From positions 1-6,569 of the forward strand of contig CAMZCV010000059.1 of assembly GCA_947305035.1 (NCBI GenBank): a DNA stretch of 6,569 nt. Reading direction: 5' to 3'. The stretch comes from an uncultured Coriobacteriales bacterium. Its GTDB lineage: Bacteria > Actinomycetota > Coriobacteriia > Coriobacteriales > Atopobiaceae. Shown one piece after another: positions 1-6,091 of this stretch; position 1 is the stretch's first letter; every line of letters starts with the position of its first letter. The position numbers and the translations under genes are program-made. The notes under the pieces were generated by a model. That model had not been told where the DNA came from. It made no database searches and saw only the letters and a program-made list of their open reading frames with translations.

Positions 1-60
1 GGCGACGACGTTGCGCGCACGCCCAAGATCCACCGCTGCTGGCTTATCTCACGCGCGTAG
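1..60 (+). CDS. 3' end of an unidentified gene (partial)
   Basis: Reading from base 1 gives an open frame of 19 codons ending in a TAG stop at 58-60 (protein tail ...HRCWLISRA). Sixteen of the 19 codons end in G or C, as in the clear genes of this window. The stop lies just 9 bases before a large hairpin, where a gene end would be expected. Frame 3 is also open here, but its codon use fits less well. Too little is visible to suggest a function. The call rests only on codon bias and position, so confidence is low. Confidence 0.35.
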   Translation, partial: GDDVARTPKIHRCWLISRA

Positions 61-69
61 GAGTCAATT

Positions 70-132
70 CCTGTCAGCAAACCTGTCCCTTTGACAGGTT
101 TTTCCTGTCAAAGGGACAGGTTTGCTGACAGG
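70..132. repeat. Perfect 29-bp inverted repeat with T5 loop (REP-like hairpin / bidirectional terminator)
   Basis: Left arm 70-98 and right arm 104-132 are exact reverse complements with TTTTT between them. Each arm begins with CCTGTCA and ends with TGACAGG, so each arm can also fold alone into a 7-bp-stem hairpin; the element is a palindrome of palindromes. It lies between a probable plus-strand gene end and the stop of the convergent minus-strand gene, so it may end transcription from both sides. There is no clean T-tract after the stem. The GGGACAGGTTT-type core and nested symmetry look more like a mobilised REP/BIME-type repeat than a simple terminator; that reading is inference. Confidence 0.8.
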
Positions 133-135
133 TTT

Positions 136-1365
136 CTAATACCTGCGATCGAGCTCCGTCCAACCATCGGGAATGTAGTCGTCGTCGTAGTGCTCTGTGC
201 CCACATGCGTGAGCGGGTCGAGGTTTTGCTCAAAAACGCGGTCGGCCTGCGTGGAGAACTCCACGGAGGTGCCGTCTTCGCGGTCGTAGGTGTTCACGCC
301 CATCATGGATTCGTGGCGCCAGCGGGCGACGCGGTCGTCGAGGCTCTCACCGCTTTCGTCGGACCCGCCTGTCCACGATGGAGCTGGCGCAAAGCGCGCA
401 TCCATAGCCGCTGTCTGCTGCGCCATCCCAGCGCGGAATGAGTCAAGGTCTGCCGAAAGCGATTTAGCGTTCTGCTCAACACGTGCCCACGCGGCGTTCT
501 GCTGCTGCCACATCGCATCGATCAGGGCCTGGTTCTGTCTGATGGATGCCTGAGCTGCGCCGTAAACCTCTTGGAAGTTGGCCTGGCGGAGCTGCTCAAC
601 CTGCGCAAGGAGCTCCGGGGAATCCTCGAAGCTCTCGATGAGGGAGACGAGGAGTTCGTGCGCATCGTCCGCCTGCATGGCGGGCGCGACGGCGTACCAA
701 GCAAGGGGGATGGTCCAGAAGACCTGGTACTTGAGGGTTCGCCGATCGATCTGCGCGCATCCGAACTGGGCGCCGGACGGTATCTCGACAACGCCGTTGA
801 CACCGCCGACCAGCGAGTTCTCGATGCCGCAGCGGAACAGTGCAAGATAGAGCACACGCTCGGGATTGCCAAGAATCCTGTAGAGGCCCATTCCGCCGTC
901 GAGCAGGTGCTGATGGATGACGAAGCCCATGGGTGTTTGGACAAGGGACAGTGAGATTCGCAGCTCTTCCTCCATGTTCGCGGACTGCTTCTGGGCTATG
1001 CCGATGGCATACTTCGCCATACGCTGCGTGAGCGGCTCGATGGCCTCCGCCTGAATGCGCTTGCCGAGCATGGCGGACGCAATCTCATCCAGCTGATACG
1101 CGGCGGAGCAGGGGTGGTGGATGATGGCGCCTGCAGATGCACGGGTGCCCATGTCCTGCTCGGATTCGGTGCGCGAGCAGGTGTAGCTCTCGCCGCTGCG
1201 GAACCCCAGCGTGATGGACCCGTCGGGGCTGGCCGCGCTGCCGGAGTAGCAGATCTGGCGGCTTTCTGAAAAGACGCGAGAGTGCATCTCTGCGCTGACG
1301 GAGAAGCCTTCGGGAATGTCTGCCGAGGCGATGGGAAAGCCGCTGGCTGCGTCGGTAAAGATCAT
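136..1365 (-). CDS. Conserved-looking hypothetical protein, 409 aa
   Basis: I do not recognise a named family. The start is the ATG at 1365-1363, preceded on its strand by TTAGGAG with a 5-base spacer. The open frame extends further upstream, but that extension is antisense to dnaX, Arg/Ala-rich and not credible. No signal peptide or membrane span is evident, so it is probably cytoplasmic. Residues 1-65 form a small beta-rich segment with a PDGSITLGFRSGESY stretch. Residues 92-250 look globular. Residues 251-325 are Gln/Ala-rich and predicted helical, possibly coiled coil. The C-terminal ~70 residues contain a compact motif (MGVNTYDREDG at 355-365, then VEFS, and DGWTEL near the end) that looks like a conserved module. 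The gene is convergent with the gene to its left and divergent from dnaX, with its own promoter, so it is a separate transcription unit. Confidence 0.8.
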   Translation of the reverse strand: MIFTDAASGFPIASADIPEGFSVSAEMHSRVFSESRQICYSGSAASPDGSITLGFRSGESYTCSRTESEQDMGTRASAGAIIHHPCSAAYQLDEIASAMLGKRIQAEAIEPLTQRMAKYAIGIAQKQSANMEEELRISLSLVQTPMGFVIHQHLLDGGMGLYRILGNPERVLYLALFRCGIENSLVGGVNGVVEIPSGAQFGCAQIDRRTLKYQVFWTIPLAWYAVAPAMQADDAHELLVSLIESFEDSPELLAQVEQLRQANFQEVYGAAQASIRQNQALIDAMWQQQNAAWARVEQNAKSLSADLDSFRAGMAQQTAAMDARFAPAPSWTGGSDESGESLDDRVARWRHESMMGVNTYDREDGTSVEFSTQADRVFEQNLDPLTHVGTEHYDDDYIPDGWTELDRRY

Positions 1366-1398
1366 CCGGGCTCCTAACCTTGGTGTCCATACCCCTCT

Positions 1399-1428
1399 AT
1401 TGTAGTGCGCCCGGATTGGCATCGTGAA
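1399..1428 (-). promoter_or_regulatory. Promoter of the 409-aa minus-strand gene
   Basis: On the minus strand, TTCACG (1428-1423, 4/6 match to TTGACA) is followed after 18 bases by TACAAT (1404-1399, 5/6 match to TATAAT). Transcription would start near 1392, giving a leader of about 27 bases that carries the AGGAG ribosome-binding site at about 1375-1371. Confidence 0.6.
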
Positions 1429-1483
1429 CCCGACGCTCGCGGGGGCGGCGTTGTCGGAAACCTGCGACGCTGCTTCGATGCCG

Positions 1484-1489
1484 TATACT
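1484..1489 (+). promoter_or_regulatory. Possible -10 box for the dnaX operon
   Basis: TATACT (5/6 match to TATAAT) lies 35 bases before the dnaX start codon in the dnaX/minus-strand intergenic region. No convincing -35 hexamer lies 15-19 bases upstream, so the promoter may be weak, activator-dependent or misplaced. The downstream leader carries GGAGGG at 1515-1520, the dnaX ribosome-binding site. Confidence 0.4.
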
Positions 1490-1523
1490 AGAAAGGATTG
1501 AGAATCGAGGCCACGGAGGGCAC

Positions 1524-3773
1524 ATGGAGTCCCTGTACAACAAGTATCGCCCCAAGACATTCGATGAGGTTGTCGGCCAGCGCCACGTGGTCGAGACGCT
1601 CGTGCGCGCCGTGCACGAGCAGCGCGTGAGCCACGCGTACCTGTTCTGCGGTCCGCGCGGCACCGGCAAGACCACCATGGCGCGCCTGCTTGCAAAGGCG
1701 CTGCTCTGCCAGCACGGCCATGGCGACCTGCCCGACGGCACCTGCGAGGATTGCCAGCTCATCGCTGCGGGCAACCATCCCGACGTTCTCGAGATCGATG
1801 CTGCGTCCAACACTGGCGTCGACAACGTGCGCGACCAGATCATCTCGCGTGCAAGCTACGCGCCGGTGCGCGGCGACTACAAGGTCTATATCATCGACGA
1901 GGTCCACATGCTCACGCCGGCGGCGTTCAACGCGCTGCTCAAGACCCTCGAAGAGCCGCCCGAGCACGTGGTCTTCGTCATGTGCACCACCGACCCGCAG
2001 AAGATCCTGGGCACGGTGCTCTCGCGCGTCCAACGTTTCGACTTCCACTCCATCAGCAACAACGACCTGCAGGCGTATCTCGTGGAGCTCTGCGCGCAGG
2101 AGGAGATCGGGTACGAGCCCGCTGCCTTGGAGCTCATCGCCCGCAGCGCACGCGGAGGCATGCGCGACGCCCTCAAAACGCTCGAGCAGCTCGCGCTCTA
2201 CACCAACAAGAACGTGACGCTCGACGCTGCGCGCGACATGCTGGGCGAGACGGACGCGCGCACGCTGTCGCAGGTTTCACGCGCGCTTGCCGCTCGCGAT
2301 GTGCCTGCGCTTTTCAAGCAGGTAGCCGCCCTTGTCGAGGCCGGCCGCGACCTGCTGCGCTTCACCATCGACCTCGCAGCGCGCTTGCGCGACGTCTATG
2401 TGGTGTCGGTGGTTGGTTCCGATAAGAACGTGCTGCCTGCGTATTCCGACGATACAGCTGCGTTGGGACGCGAGGCAGCAGCCTTTGCCGATCCCGACAG
2501 GATCGCCCGCGCGCTCGAGGTGCTCGCCGACGCTGCAAGCGAGATGCGCTATACCTCCAACCAGCGCCTTGTCCTCGAGGTTGCGCTCACCCGCATCTCG
2601 AGGCCCAAGAGCGACCTTACGCTGGAGTCGCTGTCCGAGCGGATTGGCTCGCTCGAGCGGAGCGTGCGCGCCCTCGCTTCTCCCACGGGAGTTGCCGCTG
2701 CAACCCGTGCTGCAGCCGCTGTCGAGCAGCAGCCCGCTCCGGCCCCCGTGCCCCAGCCTGTTCCGGCACCCCAGCCCACGCCGAAACCCGCTCCCGCACC
2801 GGCGCCCGTGCCGAAGCCAGCCCCTGCACCCGCACCGCAGCCGAAGCCGGCACCTGCTCCTGCACCCATGCCGCAGCCAACGCCAGCGCCTGCACCCAAG
2901 CCGCAGCCCGTTCCAGCACCTTCAACCGCAGGGGCCGATGCGCAGCGCAAGTGGCGTCAGGTGGTCGACAAGATCCGCGCCAACAGCGCCGCAAAGGGAT
3001 CGCTTCTTGCCAATGCCGTTCTCGAGGCGGATGACGGGAAGACCCTCTCGATCGCGCTTCCCGCAGGCTCTCGCTTTGCCCTGCAGATGCTCTCGCGCGA
3101 GGATGTCAGAACGCTGATCAACGCGACGATTGCCGAGATGTTCGGTCCGCGGACCTTCATGTGCCACGAGTCCTCTGACGTAACGGTTGCGACGCAGCGG
3201 CCTCAGCCTGTACCTGCTCCCGCACCTGCGCCCGCACCGGTACCGCAGCCCGCTCCTGCTCCCATGCCGGCGCCTGCCCCCGCGCCCGTTAATGAGCCCG
3301 AGTACGAAGAGGTTCCCGCCTCTGCCTACGAAGACGCGCCCGCCACATACGAACCCATGCCGTGGGACGATATCGAGCCTGCCCAGCAGGCGCCAGCGCC
3401 AATGCCGCGGCCAGCGCCAATGCCGCAGCCTGCATCAATGCCTGCGCCTAGGCCGACACCCGCACCAGCGCCCGCACCTGCCCCGAAGCCCGCGCCCGCG
3501 CCAATGCCCGCGCCCGCACCGGTTCCCGCTCCCGCGACAACCGCCACGGTGCAGAGCGACGTCGAGTTTGCAACGCCCAGCGAGATCGCCGGCATCGCGG
3601 CCATGCTCGAGAGCGCGTTCGGCAAGGGTGTGAGCATCTTCGTGGAGGATGCAAGCAGCCAGGATGCGGGAAAACTTGATATAGAAGATGTCGATTCATC
3701 CGATGACGACGAGTTGGATGCGTTCGACAGCTACGATGGAGACGAATTCTTTTCTGAGGATGAAGACGACTGA
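1524..3773 (+). CDS. dnaX: DNA polymerase III subunit gamma/tau, 749 aa
   Basis: This is the ATPase core of the clamp loader, which loads the beta clamp and in the tau form ties polymerase and helicase into the replisome. Seen: the family N-terminus (YRPKTFDEVVGQ, 8-19), Walker A GPRGTGKTT (43-51), Walker B IIDEVHML (123-130), sensor-1 CTTDP (154-158), arginine-finger motif SRVQRF (167-172) and sensor-2 GGMRDAL (211-217). A collar domain follows to about 365. A small W-containing folded domain at 477-548 is flanked by Pro/Ala linkers: 404-466 as six decapeptides PAPAPxPxPA, then 560-589 and 624-670. The end is a strongly acidic tail (18 Asp/Glu in residues 719-749). Oddities: the zinc site reads C62-x8-D71-x2-C74-x2-C77, with Asp where the second Cys is usual, and SRC has become SRV. 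No A-rich slippery site for a short gamma form was seen. GGAGGG precedes the ATG. First gene of the operon. Confidence 0.97.
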   Translation: MESLYNKYRPKTFDEVVGQRHVVETLVRAVHEQRVSHAYLFCGPRGTGKTTMARLLAKALLCQHGHGDLPDGTCEDCQLIAAGNHPDVLEIDAASNTGVDNVRDQIISRASYAPVRGDYKVYIIDEVHMLTPAAFNALLKTLEEPPEHVVFVMCTTDPQKILGTVLSRVQRFDFHSISNNDLQAYLVELCAQEEIGYEPAALELIARSARGGMRDALKTLEQLALYTNKNVTLDAARDMLGETDARTLSQVSRALAARDVPALFKQVAALVEAGRDLLRFTIDLAARLRDVYVVSVVGSDKNVLPAYSDDTAALGREAAAFADPDRIARALEVLADAASEMRYTSNQRLVLEVALTRISRPKSDLTLESLSERIGSLERSVRALASPTGVAAATRAAAAVEQQPAPAPVPQPVPAPQPTPKPAPAPAPVPKPAPAPAPQPKPAPAPAPMPQPTPAPAPKPQPVPAPSTAGADAQRKWRQVVDKIRANSAAKGSLLANAVLEADDGKTLSIALPAGSRFALQMLSREDVRTLINATIAEMFGPRTFMCHESSDVTVATQRPQPVPAPAPAPAPVPQPAPAPMPAPAPAPVNEPEYEEVPASAYEDAPATYEPMPWDDIEPAQQAPAPMPRPAPMPQPASMPAPRPTPAPAPAPAPKPAPAPMPAPAPVPAPATTATVQSDVEFATPSEIAGIAAMLESAFGKGVSIFVEDASSQDAGKLDIEDVDSSDDDELDAFDSYDGDEFFSEDEDD
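2733..2912 (+). repeat. Six degenerate 30-bp tandem repeats encoding Pro-Ala decapeptides
   Basis: Codons 404-463 of dnaX encode six back-to-back decapeptides of form PAPAPxPxPx, with the variable positions taken mostly by V, Q, K, M or T. The nucleotide copies have diverged (mixed CCC/CCG/CCA/CCT and GCA/GCG/GCT/GCC), so the peptide is maintained rather than recently amplified. Such PA-rich tracts form extended flexible linkers. Related but less regular tracts occur at about 3201-3290 and 3393-3536. Confidence 0.8.
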
Positions 3774-3787
3774 GAGGGGATAGACCC

Positions 3788-4126
3788 ATGGCCTACGGAC
3801 GTCCCAATATGGGCGGCATGAACCAGAAGCAGATGATGAAGCAGGCCCAGAAGCTGCAGGAGCAGATGATGGCAGCTCAGGCCAAGCTCATGGAGACGGA
3901 GTTCTCCGCTTCTACGGGCGGCGGCGCCGTCAAGGTTACCGTTACCGGCGACCTGCGTGTGAAGTCGCTCTCCATCGATCCCGACGCCTTCGATCCCGAG
4001 GACATCGAGATGCTCGAGGACATGATCCTCGCCGCCATCAACGATGCCATCGGTTCCGCCGAGGCCGCATCCAGCCAGCAGATGAGCGCCCTCACCGGCG
4101 GCCTCAACATCCCGGGGCTGTTCTAA
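3788..4126 (+). CDS. ybaB: YbaB/EbfC family nucleoid-associated protein, 112 aa
   Basis: A small DNA-binding protein of the YbaB/EbfC family, which forms dimers that bind DNA and is almost always encoded between dnaX and recR. Seen: a Met/Gln-rich N-terminal helix (11-37, with QAQKLQEQMMAAQ), the central strand pattern GGGAVKVTVTGDLRVKSLSIDPD (44-66), a second helix with DIEMLEDMILAAINDA (72-87), and a C-terminal tail ending GLNIPGLF, like the family's usual ending. The length matches the family (about 100-115 residues). GAGGGG lies 8 bases before the ATG, and the gene begins 14 bases after the dnaX stop, so it is co-transcribed with dnaX. Its exact cellular role is not settled even in well-studied species. 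Confidence 0.96.
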   Translation: MAYGRPNMGGMNQKQMMKQAQKLQEQMMAAQAKLMETEFSASTGGGAVKVTVTGDLRVKSLSIDPDAFDPEDIEMLEDMILAAINDAIGSAEAASSQQMSALTGGLNIPGLF

Positions 4127-4127
4127 G

Positions 4128-4736
4128 GTGGCTGCAGGCGCCCCCGATAGTCGCGCGCTCCAGCGCTTGCTCGACGAGCTGGGCAGGCTTCCGAGCATCG
4201 GTCCCAAGACGGCGCAGCGCATTGCCTTCCACCTGCTCTCAACCGAGAAGGAGGAGGCGCGCAGGCTCGCCCAGGCCATCATCGACGTCACCGATCAGGT
4301 GCACTTCTGCCCCGTGTGCTTCAACTATGCCACGGGCGAGACGTGCTCCATCTGCTCCGACAGCACGCGCGACCGCTCCACCATCTGCGTGGTGTCGGAG
4401 CCGCGAGACGTGACGGCGATCGAGCGCGCGGGCGTGTATCGGGGGCTGTACCATGTTCTCGGCGGTGTGATCTCCCCCATGGACAAGATCGGGCCCGACC
4501 AGCTCCACGTGCGCGAGCTGCTCTCGCGTCTCGCATCCGACGAGGTGGAAGAGGTCATCATCGCCACCAATCCCAACGTGGAGGGCGAGGCTACAGCCAC
4601 GTACCTCGCGCGAACGATCCGCACGCTGGGCATCCGCACTTCCCGCTTCGCTATCGGCCTGCCGGTGGGGAGCGAGGTAGAATATGCTGACGAGATCACG
4701 CTCGCGCGTGCCATCGAAGGCAGAAGCGAGCTGTAG
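4128..4736 (+). CDS. recR: Recombination protein RecR, 202 aa
   Basis: RecR works with RecF and RecO to load RecA on SSB-coated single-stranded DNA during gap repair, acting as a ring-shaped DNA clamp. Domains in order: helix-hairpin-helix with LPSIGPKTAQRIAFHLL (21-37); a four-Cys zinc finger (C61, C64, C73, C76); a Toprim domain beginning ICVVSEPRDV (86-95) and including IIATNPNVEGEATATYLA; and the conserved C-terminal element FAIGLPVGSEVEYADEITLARA. All expected zinc ligands are present and the length is normal. The start is GTG, one base after the ybaB stop. No good ribosome-binding site is visible, so translation is probably coupled to ybaB. The N-terminal extension before the helix-hairpin-helix agrees in length with other RecR proteins, which supports this start. 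Confidence 0.97.
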   Translation: MAAGAPDSRALQRLLDELGRLPSIGPKTAQRIAFHLLSTEKEEARRLAQAIIDVTDQVHFCPVCFNYATGETCSICSDSTRDRSTICVVSEPRDVTAIERAGVYRGLYHVLGGVISPMDKIGPDQLHVRELLSRLASDEVEEVIIATNPNVEGEATATYLARTIRTLGIRTSRFAIGLPVGSEVEYADEITLARAIEGRSEL

Positions 4737-4756
4737 GCTCGGGCAAGGAGGCTGCT

Positions 4757-5434
4757 ATGGCAACCCATTACAGGCAGAGCTACGACGACCACGAGTATGA
4801 GGCCAAGGCGAGCCCCATGGCCACCGGCTCCATCACCAAGCTCCACACGGGCGAGGGCGTCCGCAAGTTCACCGTCAAGCCCAAAGAGCGCGAGAAGGCG
4901 CCGAAGGCCGCGCATGGCGTCCTCATCGGAGTCGCCATCGCGGCGCTCGTCATCATCGTGGGAGGCTTCCTGCTCGTGCGTGCCCTTCTCGGCCAGGCGA
5001 AGGAGTTCGTCGAGGTGACGTCCGACACGTATCCTACGGAGGCGCAGCAGGCAGATACCAGCGTCGACGAGACGTCGGGCGAGGTGGACTACGGGAGCAT
5101 CGAATACGTCGACGAGACGTTCTCGATCGTCCCCGTCGAGGGAAGCGTGGCTCTGGTCGCAACCGATAAGAGCGGAAACCAGCGCACCCTGTTCGTGGTT
5201 GAGGGAACGCCTGTGACGTTCTTCCTCTACGACGGCACCCTCATCGTTCCCGAGAACCTGCAGGACGGTTGGGATGTCATCGCGTACACGGTGGACAGCG
5301 ATGCGGTTGCGTCGCAGGTGGTGGTCGATGGCAGCCCGGTGACGGGCGAGGGCGAGATTACCGAGGCCACGTTGTCGGGCAACGAGCTCGTGATTGTCGA
5401 TTCCACGGGGTCCACAACGCGCGTTTCGCTATAA
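4757..5434 (+). CDS. Single-pass membrane protein of unknown function, 225 aa
   Basis: I do not recognise a family. A strong AAGGAGG at 4745-4751 sits 5 bases before the ATG, and the gene begins 20 bases after the recR stop, so it is the last protein gene of the dnaX operon. Residues 1-53 are hydrophilic and end in a basic stretch (KPKEREKAPK). One hydrophobic helix follows at about 54-78 (GVLIGVAIAALVIIVGGFLL), giving a likely inside-to-outside orientation. An acidic Ser/Thr/Glu linker (84-105) leads to a Val/Thr/Gly-rich, probably all-beta extracytoplasmic domain (106-225) without cysteines or obvious catalytic motifs. The extracellular region could be a small adhesive or binding domain, but nothing in the sequence proves that. 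The link with replication and repair genes may be only positional. Confidence 0.85.
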   Translation: MATHYRQSYDDHEYEAKASPMATGSITKLHTGEGVRKFTVKPKEREKAPKAAHGVLIGVAIAALVIIVGGFLLVRALLGQAKEFVEVTSDTYPTEAQQADTSVDETSGEVDYGSIEYVDETFSIVPVEGSVALVATDKSGNQRTLFVVEGTPVTFFLYDGTLIVPENLQDGWDVIAYTVDSDAVASQVVVDGSPVTGEGEITEATLSGNELVIVDSTGSTTRVSL

Positions 5435-5460
5435 ATTCTCGTTTGAACTGCAATTTGCTC

Positions 5461-5489
5461 TTTACACATAGGGAGTTTTTCGCTAAAGT
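5461..5489 (+). promoter_or_regulatory. Promoter of tRNA-Asp
   Basis: TTTACA (5461-5466, 5/6 match to TTGACA), a 17-base spacer and TAAAGT (5484-5489, 4/6 match to TATAAT) place a transcription start about a dozen bases before the tRNA. No terminator is visible between the membrane-protein gene and this point, so the operon transcript may also read into the tRNA. Confidence 0.55.
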
Positions 5490-5507
5490 TACCTATGCAC
5501 TTGTTAC

Positions 5508-5584
<77 letters not shown>

Positions 5585-5593
5585 GAATTTCCG

Positions 5594-5630
5594 CAGCTCA
5601 CGGGCACAATCCGTGAGCTGTTTTCGTTAT
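5594..5630 (+). terminator. Rho-independent terminator after tRNA-Asp
   Basis: CAGCTCACGG (5594-5603) pairs perfectly with CCGTGAGCTG (5611-5620) around a 7-base loop and is followed by TTTTCGTT. It lies 9 bases after the tRNA CCA end and probably ends both the tRNA transcript and read-through from the dnaX operon. It also insulates the downstream element from host transcription. Confidence 0.88.
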
Positions 5631-5632
5631 AT

Positions 5633-5671
5633 GGCACTAAAAGGCACTACCTCGGCACTACTTCGGCACTA
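5633..5671. repeat. Four GGCACTA direct repeats, possible integrase arm-type sites
   Basis: GGCACTA occurs at 5633-5639, 5643-5649, 5654-5660 and 5665-5671, with start-to-start spacing of 10, 11 and 11 bases, so all copies face the same side of the helix. Tyrosine integrases of ICEs and phages bind short direct repeats (arm-type sites) just inside the att core next to a tRNA. The position fits that role, which is inferred and not shown. Confidence 0.55.
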
Positions 5672-5880
5672 CATGTGACGGGTTTGCACAAAACTGCTGG
5701 GACGGTCGTCGGCGAGTGGTTGCGTTTCGCGGCTAGGCGGACAACTCTGCCGAGGATGTGTCGACTGGATATGACATTAGAAGCACTTTGTTGACCATAG
5801 TGCGGGAGTTTCTCAACTAGCTCTCAAAGCTGAATACACTGGCCCTGAACTTGCTCCACACCATCAATCGAGGAGGAAAG
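5672..5880. other. Non-coding stretch ahead of the excisionase-like gene
   Basis: No credible open frame was found on either strand. It contains TTGACC at 5791-5796, which could be a -35 box, but no convincing -10 lies at the right distance (TACACT at 5835-5840 is too far). GCACT (5783-5787) and AGTGC (5799-5803) form a short inverted pair sharing the core of the GGCACTA repeats. CGGACAACT at 5738-5746 resembles one half of the GGACA-type units found at 6443-6556. The stretch probably holds regulatory or recombination-protein binding sites and the promoter of the downstream pair of genes, but these were not resolved. Confidence 0.4.
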
Positions 5881-5881
5881 C

Positions 5882-6079
5882 ATGGAAGGGCTCATCGGAG
5901 AAACAAGGCGCACATACGACCGTCCGATCGGTGCAAAGGAGGCTGCCGCATGGCTTGGCATCTCCTTGCGCACGCTGCTCGAGTTCTGCCGGACGGGCCA
6001 GATTCCGGCGGTCAAGCGCGGCGGGCGCTGGTACTTCTCCAGGAAGAAGCTTGCTGACTGGGCGGGCGTCGACGAGTAG
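5882..6079 (+). CDS. Excisionase-like / MerR-type helix-turn-helix protein, 65 aa
   Basis: A small DNA-binding protein of the excisionase (HTH_17-like) type. Residues 17-60 give the typical pattern: GAKEAAAWLGISLRTLLEF (helix-turn-helix), then GQIPAVKRGGRWYFSRKKLADW (the wing and its following helix). The length of 65 residues is normal for Xis-type proteins. GGAGGAAAG directly before the ATG is a strong ribosome-binding site. In integrated elements such proteins bend DNA at the att site and direct the integrase toward excision, or act as small regulators of adjacent genes. Position between the putative arm-type sites and a replication gene fits either role. Without an adjacent integrase, a purely regulatory role remains possible. 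Confidence 0.85.
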   Translation: MEGLIGETRRTYDRPIGAKEAAAWLGISLRTLLEFCRTGQIPAVKRGGRWYFSRKKLADWAGVDE

Positions 6080-6091
6080 GGCGTCATCGAC

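Noticed and set aside
70..132. Relationship between the GACAGG hairpin and the GGACA iterons
   Set aside because: They share only a short GGACA/TGTCC word; symmetry, spacing and context differ, so I treat the likeness as chance.
1366..1695. Upstream extension of the 409-aa minus-strand frame to 519 aa
   Set aside because: It overlaps dnaX antisense, has an Arg/Ala/Cys-rich composition typical of a shadow frame, and the ATG at 1365 has a proper ribosome-binding site and promoter.
2549..2994. Gly/Ala-rich minus-strand open frames opposite dnaX
   Set aside because: They are the antisense image of the Pro-Ala codon repeats, with no ribosome-binding site and poor codon use.
1524..3773. Programmed frameshift in dnaX producing a short gamma form
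   Set aside because: No A-rich slippery heptamer with a following stem was found; the gene is GC-rich throughout.
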